NCBI GenBank assembly: GCA_046330935.1
Contig: JAXLRU010000006.1
Span: forward strand, 186,001 to 250,000
Length of the DNA stretch: 64,000 bases
Direction: 5' to 3'
Origin: JAXLRU01 sp046330935
GTDB taxonomy: Bacteria > Actinomycetota > Actinomycetes > Actinomycetales > Kineosporiaceae
Part shown: one piece after another, positions 38,259 to 46,059 of the stretch
Numbering within the stretch: position 1 is the stretch's first letter
How the letters are laid out: every line of letters starts with the position of its first letter
Notes under the pieces: model-generated
The model's database searches: none
Told to the model about the DNA's origin: nothing
What the model saw: the letters and a program-made list of their open reading frames with translations, nothing else
Made by a program: the position numbers and the translations under genes

Positions 38259-39887
38259 TCAGCGCACGCGGACCGACACGGAGTGCCAGCCGGTCGCGCC
38301 GTCGGGTTTCGGCGGACGCCGCTGCTCGGGTTGGGTGCCGCCCGTCGCGTCCGTCGCGCGGACCTGGAGGGTGTGGGTGCCGGGGGTGGCGTCGGGCCAC
38401 GTCCACGACCACTGCGCCCAGGTGTCGAGGCCGCCGCCGGAGGTGACCCGGGCGGGCTGCCAGGTGCCGCCGTCCACGCGGACCTCGACGCCCCGCAGCC
38501 CGCGGTGCTGGGCCCAGGCGACGCCGCCGACGCGGACCTCGCCGGGCGCGACGGTGGCGAAGGCCCGGGGGACGTCGATCCGGCTGAACGTCTTGATCGG
38601 CGCCTGCGGCGACCAGCCGCGGCGGGTCCAGTAGGCCTGGGCGCGGTCGAAGCGGGTGACCTCGAGGTCGACGAGCCACTTCGTCGCCGAGACGAACCCG
38701 TAGAGGCCGGGCACGACCATCCGCACGGGGAAGCCGTGCTCGAAGGGCAGCGCGGCGCCGTCCATGCCGACGGCGAGCAGCGCGTCGCGGCCGTCGGTCA
38801 GCGCCGCCAGGGGCGTGGACGCCGTCCAGCCGTCGGCGCTGGTGGACAGCACCATGTCGGCGCCGGGGCGGGGGCGGGCCGTGGCCAGCAGGTCGGCCAG
38901 GCGGGCGCCGAGCCAGCGCTGGTTGCCCGCGAGCGTGCCGCCGACCTCGTTGGAGACGCAGGTGAGGGTGATCCAGCGTTCGACGAGCGGCAGGGCGAGG
39001 ACGTCGTCGATGTCGAGGTCCAGCTCGCGCTCCACGTCGCCGTGCACCCGCAGCCGCCAACCGGCGGCGTCGATGCGGGGCACCACGAGGGCGGTGTCGA
39101 CGCGGTAGAAGTCGGCGACGGGGGTCGCGAAGGGGGTGAGGCCGCCGGCGGTGAGCGCGGCGTCGCCATCCAGGGTCGCGCCGGCCGGAACGGCCGCCGC
39201 GGGCGAGGCCGGCGGGGGCAGCGTCAGGTCGGCGGGGCCGCGGGTGAGGCGGCGGGTGGCGGCCAGGACGCGTCCCGCGCCACCGGTGAGGACGGCGAGC
39301 GCGCTCACGCCCGCGACGGCCAGCACGGACCGGCGTCGGGTGGGCGCGCTCTCGTCCCTGCCGTCCTCACCGGCGGGGGCCGCTGCCGCCGGGTGCCGCC
39401 TCCCCTCCCCGCGGCGTCCCGGCAGCAGCAGTCTCAGGGCGGCGCAGCCGGCGAGGGTGCCGGTCGCCGCGGGCAACGCCCAGGCGGGGGTGGCGCCGGG
39501 GCGGGACAGGGCGGCCCCGGCCGCGACGGCCCCCAGCAGGACGGCGGCGGCCTGGCCGAGGGCGGCGCGACGGCGGGCGAGCAGGCCCGTCGCGGCGGTG
39601 AGGGCGAGCAGGACGGCGGCCATGCCTAGCAGCAGCGCCTGCTTGTCGTGGCTGCCGAAGGTGCGGATCGCGACGTCCTTGAGGGCGCCGGGGGTGCGGT
39701 CGATGAACGCCTCCCCGACGGCGACGACCGGGGACGCCGACGGTGCGACGGCCTGGGCGAGGAGGTCGGCCACGCCGAGCACGACCGAGCCGGCCGCGAC
39801 GCCGGCGGCGGCAGCGAGGCCGCGACCGGTGACGGGTCGCCGCATGCTGCCGGGCTGCGCGCTCGGGAGGCTCGTCGGGTGGCTCAT
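38259..39887 (-). CDS. Membrane-anchored molybdopterin-dependent oxidoreductase (sulfite oxidase-like)
   Basis: A 542-residue protein. The N-terminal quarter has about five membrane helices (AAAAGVAAGSVVLGVADLLA; LLLGMAAVLLALTAATGLL). After a basic segment and another helix (VLAVAGVSALAVLTGGAG) comes an Oxidored_molyb domain: FYRVDTALVVPRIDAAGWRL, the molybdenum ligand Cys in ITLTCVSNEVGG, LPFEHGFPVRMVVPGLYGF and VSATKWLVDLEV. A Mo-co dimerisation domain follows (VGGVAWAQHRGLRGVEVRVD; WSWTWPDATPGTHTLQVRAT). The catalytic part should face outside. It may repair sulfoxides or oxidise sulfur compounds. First gene of the sigK operon. Confidence 0.92.
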   Translation of the reverse strand: MSHPTSLPSAQPGSMRRPVTGRGLAAAAGVAAGSVVLGVADLLAQAVAPSASPVVAVGEAFIDRTPGALKDVAIRTFGSHDKQALLLGMAAVLLALTAATGLLARRRAALGQAAAVLLGAVAAGAALSRPGATPAWALPAATGTLAGCAALRLLLPGRRGEGRRHPAAAAPAGEDGRDESAPTRRRSVLAVAGVSALAVLTGGAGRVLAATRRLTRGPADLTLPPPASPAAAVPAGATLDGDAALTAGGLTPFATPVADFYRVDTALVVPRIDAAGWRLRVHGDVERELDLDIDDVLALPLVERWITLTCVSNEVGGTLAGNQRWLGARLADLLATARPRPGADMVLSTSADGWTASTPLAALTDGRDALLAVGMDGAALPFEHGFPVRMVVPGLYGFVSATKWLVDLEVTRFDRAQAYWTRRGWSPQAPIKTFSRIDVPRAFATVAPGEVRVGGVAWAQHRGLRGVEVRVDGGTWQPARVTSGGGLDTWAQWSWTWPDATPGTHTLQVRATDATGGTQPEQRRPPKPDGATGWHSVSVRVR

Positions 39888-39893
39888 GCCCGG

Positions 39894-39922
39894 GATTCGG
39901 AGCCGCCCGCCGGAGGGTTTGG
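39894..39922 (-). promoter_or_regulatory. SigK-like promoter in front of the molybdo-oxidoreductase/sigK operon
   Basis: On the minus strand CCAAAC (39917-39922), 17 bases, CGAATC (39894-39899) resembles the mycobacterial SigK promoter (CCATCC, spacer, CGAAT). The ATG follows six bases later, so the mRNA would be leaderless. This would make the operon autoregulated. Confidence 0.45.
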
Positions 39923-40028
39923 TGACAAGCGCAAGAAAGTTCGTACGTTCGCGTTCGCTGGTGGCCGCTCCCCGGCCGGGTCGCGCTCCGGTCAGGCGCC
40001 CGGGAACAACCCTGCCCCTGCTAGCATT

Positions 40029-40046
40029 TAGTTGAGCACTTAACTA
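40029..40046. promoter_or_regulatory. 18-bp palindrome (operator) before the LLM/FMN reductase operon
   Basis: TAGTTGAG-CA-CTTAACTA has 7 of 8 paired positions. It lies between a -10-like TAGCAT (40022-40027) and the GGAGG ribosome site (40051-40055), in an A+T-rich island. The position fits repression at the transcription start by a MarR- or TetR-type protein, none of which is encoded nearby. Confidence 0.5.
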
Positions 40047-40063
40047 CCACGGAGGTGGTACTG

Positions 40064-41248
40064 ATGCAGTTCGGGATCTTCAGCGTCGGCGACGTGACGA
40101 CCGACCCCACGAACGGCACGACCCCGACCGAGGCCGAGCGGATCCAGGCCATGACGGCGATCGCGCTCAAGGCCGAGGAGGTCGGCCTCGACGTCTTCGC
40201 CACCGGCGAGCACCACAACCCGCCGTTCGTGCCGTCCTCGCCCACCACGATGCTCGGCTGGATCGCCGCCCGCACGCAGCACCTGAAGCTGTCCACCGCG
40301 ACCACGCTGATCACCACCAACGACCCGGTGAAGATCGCCGAGGACTACGCGATGCTCCAGCACCTGTCGGGCGGCCGCGTCGACCTCATGATGGGCCGCG
40401 GCAACACCGGCCCCGTCTACCCGTGGTTCGGCAAGGACATCCGCGACGGGATCAACCTCGCGGTCGAGAACTACCACCTGCTGCGCCGGCTGTGGCGCGA
40501 GAAGGTCGTCGACTGGTCGGGCCAGTTCCGCACCCCCCTGCGCGGCTACACCTCCACGCCCGCCCCGCTGGACGGCGTCGCGCCCTTCGTCTGGCACGCC
40601 AGCATCCGCAGCCCCGAGATCCCCGAGCAGGCCGCGTTCTACGGCGACGGGTTCTTCCACAACAACATCTTCTGGAACCCCGAGCACGTGCGGGACATGG
40701 TCACCCTCTACCGCCGCCGCTACGAGTTCTACGGCCACGGCGGCGCCGACCAGGCGATCGTCGGGCTCGGCGGGCAGGCGTTCATGGCCGAGACGGAGAA
40801 GGAGGCCAAGCGTCGCTTCCGCCCCTACTTCGACGAGGCCCCCGTCTACGGGCACGGGCCCTCGCTGGAGGACTTCACCCGCATGACGCCGCTCACCGTC
40901 GGCACCCCGGAGATGGTGATCGAGCGCACGCTCGGCTTCGCCGACACCGTCGGGGACTACCAGCGCCAGCTGTTCCTGATGGACCACGCCGGGCTGCCCC
41001 TGCCCGTCGTCCTGGAGCAGATCGAGATCCTCGGCAAGGAGGTCGTGCCCGTGCTGCGCACCGAGTTCGAGCGGCGCCGCCCCGCGCACGTGCCCAGCGA
41101 GCCCCCGACGCACGCGTCGCTGCTGCTCACCGGCCCCGACGCCCCGCACCGCCAGGTCGTGCCCGCCACCGCGGCGGCCGCCGCGCAGCGCGAGCAGGAA
41201 CAGGCCGGACAGGCCCGCACCACCGCCACCGCGGGCAGCACCCGATGA
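40064..41248 (+). CDS. LLM-class flavin-dependent monooxygenase
   Basis: A 394-residue protein of the bacterial luciferase fold: MQFGIFSVGDV, VGLDVFATGEHHNPPF (His residues near the flavin), LKLSTATTLITTNDPVKIAE, LSGGRVDLMMGRGNTGPVYP, FVWHASIRSPEIPEQAAFYG and TVGTPEMVIERTLGFADTVG. A 45-residue Ala/Gln-rich tail follows. It needs reduced FMN, supplied by the reductase whose ATG overlaps its stop (ATGA). ATG 40064 has GGAGG nine bases upstream. The substrate is unknown. Confidence 0.93.
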   Translation: MQFGIFSVGDVTTDPTNGTTPTEAERIQAMTAIALKAEEVGLDVFATGEHHNPPFVPSSPTTMLGWIAARTQHLKLSTATTLITTNDPVKIAEDYAMLQHLSGGRVDLMMGRGNTGPVYPWFGKDIRDGINLAVENYHLLRRLWREKVVDWSGQFRTPLRGYTSTPAPLDGVAPFVWHASIRSPEIPEQAAFYGDGFFHNNIFWNPEHVRDMVTLYRRRYEFYGHGGADQAIVGLGGQAFMAETEKEAKRRFRPYFDEAPVYGHGPSLEDFTRMTPLTVGTPEMVIERTLGFADTVGDYQRQLFLMDHAGLPLPVVLEQIEILGKEVVPVLRTEFERRRPAHVPSEPPTHASLLLTGPDAPHRQVVPATAAAAAQREQEQAGQARTTATAGSTR

Positions 41249-41883
41249 CCCGCCGGATCGTCGTCCTCAGCGCCGGGGTGTCCGTGCCGTCCTCCACCCG
41301 GCTGCTGGCCGACCGGATCGGGGACGCCGTGCGCAGCGCCGTCGGCGCCCGCGGCGAGCGTGCCGAGGTGGAGGTGATCGAGCTGCGCGAGCTGGCCGTC
41401 GACCTCGCCACCGCGCTGACGACGGGCGGCCTCGCCTCGCCCGCGCTCCAGGCCGCCCGCGACGCCGTGGACGCGGCCGACGGGATCGTCGCCGTCACGC
41501 CCGTGTTCAGCGCGAGCTACTCGGGGCTGTTCAAGCTGTTCGTCGACCTGCTCGACCCCGATGCGCTGGACGGCGTGCCCGTCCTGATCGCGGCGACGGC
41601 CGGCACGGCCCGGCACAGCCTCGTCCTCGAGCACGCGATGCGGCCGCTGTTCAGCTACCTGCGCGCCGTCGTCGTCCCGACCGGGGTGTTCGCGGCCACC
41701 GAGGACTTCGGTGCCGAGGGGCCGCTGACCGAGCGGATCGGGCGCGCCGCCTCGCAGCTGGCCGGGCTCGTCGTGGCCGAGCGGGCCTCGGTCGCGGGGT
41801 TCGTGCCCGAGGCCGGGCGCCCCCGGGCCGCCGCCGCACCGCTCACCCCGTTCGCGACCCTGCTGCAGGGTCACACCGGCTGA
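41245..41883 (+). CDS. NADPH-dependent FMN reductase (CE1759-type, LLM partner)
   Basis: A 212-residue flavodoxin-fold reductase: IVVLSAGVSVPSSTRLLADR (phosphate-binding loop), ALQAARDAVDAADGIVAVTP, FSASYSGLFKLFVDLLDPDA and VLIAATAGTARHSLVLEHAM. This subfamily is habitually paired with LLM-class enzymes and provides FMNH2. It overlaps the monooxygenase gene by four bases and shares its palindromic operator. Confidence 0.93.
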   Translation: MTRRIVVLSAGVSVPSSTRLLADRIGDAVRSAVGARGERAEVEVIELRELAVDLATALTTGGLASPALQAARDAVDAADGIVAVTPVFSASYSGLFKLFVDLLDPDALDGVPVLIAATAGTARHSLVLEHAMRPLFSYLRAVVVPTGVFAATEDFGAEGPLTERIGRAASQLAGLVVAERASVAGFVPEAGRPRAAAAPLTPFATLLQGHTG

Positions 41884-41937
41884 TCCGGGTGCAGGGGGCC
41901 GGAGGCTCGGGCGGTCCGGCCGCGGCAGGCGGGCGGG

Positions 41938-42633
41938 TCAGGCGCTGCGGTGCGGCGTCCAGGCCCGCCCGTCCCAGTACTGGCGGCCCTGCCCGTCCGG
42001 CGCGGCGTACCAACCCGCCGGCGGCAGGGCCGTGGGCTGCGGCTGGTAGGCGGGCTGGTAGACGGGCTGCGGCTGGTACTGGGGCTGGTAGGGCTGGCCG
42101 GCATACGCCACGGCGACGCTGTGCCCGCCCACCTGATGCGCACCGCAGGCCATCACGAGGGCCACGATCCAGCCGATGAACGACCACCCGAGCAGGACGT
42201 TCACGAGCCCGATCGCGGCGTGGTTGGCCTTGCCGCGGCTGACCGCGATCGCCCACGGGAGCAGGTACAGCAGCGTGCCGATCGCGAGCAGCCACGCGAC
42301 GACGACCAGGGCGGTGTCGGGCGAGCGCTGGTCGGTCACCAGGCCCTGCGCGTACCCGCCGTAGGGGGCTGCGACCGGGCGGGCGGGCACCGGCGCGACG
42401 ACCGCCTGGTAGGGCTGGACGGCGTGCGACGGCGCAGGCGGGGTGTCGGTGGGGGGCGGGACGGCGAGCGCCGGCAGCGGCTCGGTCGGGCGCAGGGGCG
42501 GCGCCTCGGTGACGGGCGCTGGGGCCCCTCCGGGCGCAGGCGCCGCAGCGGGCGCGGGAGCCATGGTCGGGACCGGCTCGGTCGGCTCGCCGTCGACGCC
42601 GGGCCCGTTCCAGGACGGACCGTCGTTGCTCAT
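41938..42633 (-). CDS. Superinfection-immunity-like membrane protein with C-terminal DUF2510
   Basis: A 231-residue protein with a Pro/Ala-rich cytoplasmic N-terminus of about 100 residues, two membrane helices (ALVVVAWLLAIGTLLYLLPW; LLGWSFIGWIVALVMACG) of the Imm_superinfect type, a repetitive PYQPQYQPQPVYQPAYQPQP spacer and a C-terminal DUF2510 motif (PPAGWYAAPDGQGRQYWDGR). Despite the family name, a phage role is not implied here. ATG 42633 follows GAGGGG. Confidence 0.85.
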   Translation of the reverse strand: MSNDGPSWNGPGVDGEPTEPVPTMAPAPAAAPAPGGAPAPVTEAPPLRPTEPLPALAVPPPTDTPPAPSHAVQPYQAVVAPVPARPVAAPYGGYAQGLVTDQRSPDTALVVVAWLLAIGTLLYLLPWAIAVSRGKANHAAIGLVNVLLGWSFIGWIVALVMACGAHQVGGHSVAVAYAGQPYQPQYQPQPVYQPAYQPQPTALPPAGWYAAPDGQGRQYWDGRAWTPHRSA

Positions 42634-42737
42634 CTGCACCCCTCGCCTCCCACCCCCCGCGGGGCTCACGCGGAGTATGGCACCGCCGCCCGGCGCCGCC
42701 GTCGTTTCGTCGTCGGCGTCACGGGTACTGCCTGCGG

Positions 42738-43055
42738 GTGACCCCATCCCACGCCGCCGTGGCTCCCGCGACCCCGCCCGCCGACGTCCCGGTGCCCTCG
42801 GCGGCGCCGGGCCTCACGCCCGCCCCCGAGGGGCCGGCGCCAGCGGCCTCGCCGCAGGAGACCGAGCAGGGGGAGGTGCAGGTGGTGGTGTGCCCGAACG
42901 GTCCGCTGCTGCTGCGCGGCGACGTGCGCCTGGTCGACGCCGACGGCAAGGACATCCCGCGGCGACGGCGCACCGTCGCGTTGTGCCGGTGCGGCGCCAC
43001 GGGCATGGCCCCCTTCTGCGACGGCAGCCACAAGCTGGTGCACGGTGCGCGCTGA
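42738..43055 (+). CDS. CDGSH iron-sulfur domain protein
   Basis: A 105-residue protein with a disordered Ala/Pro N-terminus of about 45 residues and a single CDGSH domain: VVVCPNGPLLLRGDVRLVDA then the cluster motif LCRCGATGMAPFCDGSHK, giving three Cys and one His for a 2Fe-2S cluster. It probably serves as an electron carrier. It overlaps the next gene by 11 bases. GTG 42738 lies six bases after TACTGC, compatible with a leaderless start. Confidence 0.92.
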   Translation: MTPSHAAVAPATPPADVPVPSAAPGLTPAPEGPAPAASPQETEQGEVQVVVCPNGPLLLRGDVRLVDADGKDIPRRRRTVALCRCGATGMAPFCDGSHKLVHGAR

Positions 43056-44211
43056 CCTGCGGCTGGTCGCCGCCCCCGGCCCGGCCGAACCCCGCGACCG
43101 CAGCGCCCGGCTCCCGCAGGCGCGCGGCCCCCTCGGCGAGGCGGTCCTGGAGGCCCTGCGGGCGAGCCGGGACGGCAACCTCGACTCCCTCGCCCGCCGC
43201 GCGGCGGCCCTCGCCCACGGTGCGGCGCAGCGCTGGCAGGTGCTGGACGGCGAGACCGCGACCGCGGTCCTCGACGACGACGACCTGCATCTGGCCCTGG
43301 TGGTCCTGCAGGAACTGCACTACCGCGGCTACGACGGCGTGGACGACCGGGTGGAGTGGCACCCGCAGCTCGTCGGCGCGCGGACGGCGTTGGAGGGGGT
43401 GCAGGAGTCGGCCCTGCGCGTGCTGACCGGCCCGACGGTCGAGGCGAGCCTGCGGCGCATCAGGGCGCGCGCGGGCTCCACGCCGAGCGCACAGGACGTC
43501 GCCGCGGAGCTGTTCGACCTCGTCGACGCCGACACCTCCCCCTCGGTCTCGGCGCACCTCGACCACCTGCGCGACCACGGGCAGCTCGCGCGACGCGTGC
43601 CGGAGTTCCTCGTGCACCGCTCGATCTACCAGCTCAAGGAGGCCGACCCGCACAGCTGGGCGATCCCCCGCCTGGCCGGACGGGCGAAGGCCGCGCTGGT
43701 GGAGGTGCAGTCCGACGAGTACGGAGGGGGCCTGCCGGAGCGCATGCACAGCGCCCTGTTCGCGCAGGTGATGCGCGACCTCGGCCTCGACGACCACTAC
43801 GGGCGTTACGTGGACGCCGTCCCCGCCGCCACGCTCGCGAGCGTGGCGTCCCTGTCGATGTTCGGCCTGCACCGCCGGCTTCGCGGCGCGGTCGCCGGGC
43901 ACCTCGCCGTCTTCGAGATGACGAGTTCGATCCCGCACCGCCGCTACGGCAACGCCCTGCGGCGCCTGGGCGCGCCCGACTCGGCGCTGGTGTTCTTCGA
44001 CGAGCACGTCGAGGCCGACGCCGTGCACGAGCAGATCGCGGCGCGCGACCTCGCGGGCGGCCTGGTCGAGGACGAGCCGCAGCGGCTGACCGACGTGCTC
44101 TTCGGCGCCGCCGCCTGCCTGCTGCTCGACGGCCGGTGGGCCGAGCACGTGCTGGAGGCCTGGGGCCGCGGGCGCAGCTCCCTGCGGCTTCCCCTGCGCA
44201 GGGATTGGTGA
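43045..44211 (+). CDS. Iron-containing redox enzyme family protein (heme-oxygenase-like diiron fold)
   Basis: A 388-residue protein whose C-terminal two thirds match the heme-oxygenase-like diiron oxygenase (HDO) group: VPEFLVHRSIYQLKEADPHS, ALVEVQSDEYGGGLPERMHS with LFAQVMRDLGLD, AVAGHLAVFEMTSSIPHRRY and FFDEHVEADAVHEQIAARDL. These carry the Glu and His ligands. Relatives hydroxylate or desaturate small molecules. The overlap with the CDGSH gene suggests that the Fe-S protein feeds electrons to this enzyme. The substrate is not predictable. Confidence 0.88.
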   Translation: MRADLRLVAAPGPAEPRDRSARLPQARGPLGEAVLEALRASRDGNLDSLARRAAALAHGAAQRWQVLDGETATAVLDDDDLHLALVVLQELHYRGYDGVDDRVEWHPQLVGARTALEGVQESALRVLTGPTVEASLRRIRARAGSTPSAQDVAAELFDLVDADTSPSVSAHLDHLRDHGQLARRVPEFLVHRSIYQLKEADPHSWAIPRLAGRAKAALVEVQSDEYGGGLPERMHSALFAQVMRDLGLDDHYGRYVDAVPAATLASVASLSMFGLHRRLRGAVAGHLAVFEMTSSIPHRRYGNALRRLGAPDSALVFFDEHVEADAVHEQIAARDLAGGLVEDEPQRLTDVLFGAAACLLLDGRWAEHVLEAWGRGRSSLRLPLRRDW

Positions 44212-44309
44212 GCGGAAAAGCAACAGATCGGTTCAGCACCGCGCAGATCCCCGCGTCGCCGACGTTCCCTTCCGCATTCGCGGAAACACGGAGAGCACGG
44301 CTGCGCACT

Positions 44310-44352
44310 GGGGGGTGACAACGTGAGAAAAGTACGAGCAGAATCACCCCCC
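44310..44352 (+). promoter_or_regulatory. Inverted repeat spanning a small-ORF start, upstream of the GH5 gene
   Basis: GGGGGGTGA (44310-44318) and TCACCCCCC (44344-44352) are perfect 9-bp arms around an A-rich 25-base loop. The left arm contains the potential ribosome site of the small ORF at 44323, so folding would hide it. A second small hairpin, TTCCGC-ATTC-GCGGAA, lies at 44270-44285. Confidence 0.45.
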
Positions 44353-44445
44353 GACGACGCCGTGGTCGCTCCTCCCCTGCCCGGAGGGGAACGGCCCGGA
44401 CGACCCGGCGGCGTCCCCTGCGCGTGCCTCGCGCGGGTGCCGTGA
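44323..44445 (+). CDS. Possible 40-residue small ORF upstream of the cellulase gene
   Basis: GTG 44323 is preceded by GGGGGGTG at about five bases. The product begins RKVRAESPPDDAVVAPPLPG and ends GGVPCACLARVP. The first codons are unusually A-rich, which favours initiation. No homologue is recognised. It may be a leader peptide for the cellulase transcript or chance. Confidence 0.2.
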   Translation: MRKVRAESPPDDAVVAPPLPGGERPGRPGGVPCACLARVP

Positions 44446-44493
44446 CCGCGCCTGCCCGGTGTGCGGTCCGATCCTGGAAGGCATCAGTCAGCC

Positions 44494-46050
44494 ATGAGCA
44501 ACCCGATGCGTCGACGTCGACGCGCCACCGCCCTGGGGGCCTGCGCGGCCCTCGCGCTGGGCGGCCTGTCCCTCCTGCCCGCCGCAGCCGCCACCGCCGC
44601 CACCGCCGCGCCCGCCGCTCCCGCCCCCGCGTGCTCCGCCGTCGTCTCGACCCAGAGCTGGTCGGGCGGCTTCACCAGCACCGTCACGGTGTCGGCACCC
44701 ACCTCGGGCGCGCACGCCGTCGGCGTCACGCTCAAGGACACCAGCCAGCGCGTGACGCAGGCCTGGGGCGGCACCGCCGTGCAGCAGGGCAGCCTGGTCG
44801 CGGCGTCCGTCACCGGTGTGCGCGCCGTCCTCGGCCTCGCGGGCAGCTTCGCCGGCACCGCCGGCGCCGCGCCGACCGCCGTGACCGTCGACGGCAGCAC
44901 CTGCGCGCTGGAGACCGACGCCTCCGTCGAGGCGGCCGCCAAGAAGTGCACGGTGAAGAACACCAAGAAGTGCAAGACCACCAAGAAGAAGACGACCAAG
45001 AAGAAGACGACGAAGCCCCGCAGCACCAAGCCCGTCACGTCGAAGACCACCGACCCGACGACGAGCACCACCTCGCCCACGACGTCGACCACCACCCCGC
45101 GCCCCACGGGCACGACGCCCGTCGCGGTCAACGGCCTGCTCCACGTCTGCGGCGTCAACCTCTGCAACCAGTACGACCAGCCGATCCAGCTGCGCGGCAT
45201 GAGCACCCACGGCCTGCAGTGGTTCTGGCAGTGCTACACCGACGCCTCGCTGAACGCTCTGGCCAACGACTGGAAGGCCGACGTCCTGCGGATCGCGATG
45301 TACGTGCAGGAGAAGGGCTACGAGACCAACCCGCAGATGTTCACCGACCGGGTGAACCAGCTGGTCGACGCCGCCGAGGCCCGCGGCATGTACGCGATCA
45401 TCGACTTCCACACCCTCACCCCCGGTGACCCGAACTACAACACCGAGCGGGCCAAGACGTTCTTCCAGCAGGTGGCCAGCCGCAACAAGGACAAGAAGAA
45501 CGTCATCTACGAGATCGCCAACGAGCCCAACGGCGTCGGCTGGACCCAGATCAAGAACTACGCCGACCAGGTCATCCCCGTGATCCGCGCGAACGACCCC
45601 GACGCCGTCGTCATCGTCGGGACGATGGGGTGGTCCTCGCTGGGCATGTCCGGCGGTGGCAGCGCCCAGGACATCATCAGCAACCCCCTGAGCTACCCGA
45701 ACCTCATGTACACGTTCCACTTCTACGCGGCCTCGCACGGTGACAGCTACCGCTCGGCACTGTCCGGCGCGGCGTCCCGCCTGCCGATGTTCGTCACCGA
45801 GTTCGGCACGGTTACCTACACCGGTGGTGGAAACGTCGACCTCAACGCGTCGGCGGCGTGGCTGAACATGCTCGACCAGCTGAAGATCAGCTACGCGAAC
45901 TGGACGTACTCCGACGCCGACGAGTCGAGCGCGGCGTTCACCTCGGGTACCTGCTGGGGCAGCGACTACAGCTCCTCGGGCGTGCTCAGCCAGTCGGGTG
46001 CGTTCATGAAGTCGCGGATCAGCACGCCCGACGCCTGGGCGGTGCAGTGA
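44494..46050 (+). CDS. Exported GH5 endoglucanase with degenerate CBM2-like domain
   Basis: A 518-residue protein. Residues 1-38 are a signal peptide. Residues about 48-145 form a CBM2-like domain bounded by cysteines (ACSAVVSTQSWSGGFTSTVT ... VDGSTCALE) but with few of the usual binding-face tryptophans. A Lys/Thr-rich linker (KKCTVKNTKKCKTTKKKTTK) and a Thr/Ser/Pro linker follow. The GH5 domain has IQLRGMSTHGLQWFWQCYTD, MYAIIDFHTLTPGDPNY, the acid/base Glu in VIYEIANEPNG (about 342) and the nucleophile Glu in MFVTEFGTV (about 435). It should cleave beta-1,4-glucan outside the cell. The GH3 enzyme at 10291 could finish the products. Confidence 0.93.
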   Translation: MSNPMRRRRRATALGACAALALGGLSLLPAAAATAATAAPAAPAPACSAVVSTQSWSGGFTSTVTVSAPTSGAHAVGVTLKDTSQRVTQAWGGTAVQQGSLVAASVTGVRAVLGLAGSFAGTAGAAPTAVTVDGSTCALETDASVEAAAKKCTVKNTKKCKTTKKKTTKKKTTKPRSTKPVTSKTTDPTTSTTSPTTSTTTPRPTGTTPVAVNGLLHVCGVNLCNQYDQPIQLRGMSTHGLQWFWQCYTDASLNALANDWKADVLRIAMYVQEKGYETNPQMFTDRVNQLVDAAEARGMYAIIDFHTLTPGDPNYNTERAKTFFQQVASRNKDKKNVIYEIANEPNGVGWTQIKNYADQVIPVIRANDPDAVVIVGTMGWSSLGMSGGGSAQDIISNPLSYPNLMYTFHFYAASHGDSYRSALSGAASRLPMFVTEFGTVTYTGGGNVDLNASAAWLNMLDQLKISYANWTYSDADESSAAFTSGTCWGSDYSSSGVLSQSGAFMKSRISTPDAWAVQ

Positions 46051-46059
46051 CCTCGGCGG

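Noticed and set aside
41938..42633. Phage defence gene (superinfection immunity)
   Set aside because: The family name comes from a phage protein, but this version with DUF2510 and Pro-rich parts is a common actinobacterial housekeeping-type membrane protein; no phage or defence genes are nearby.
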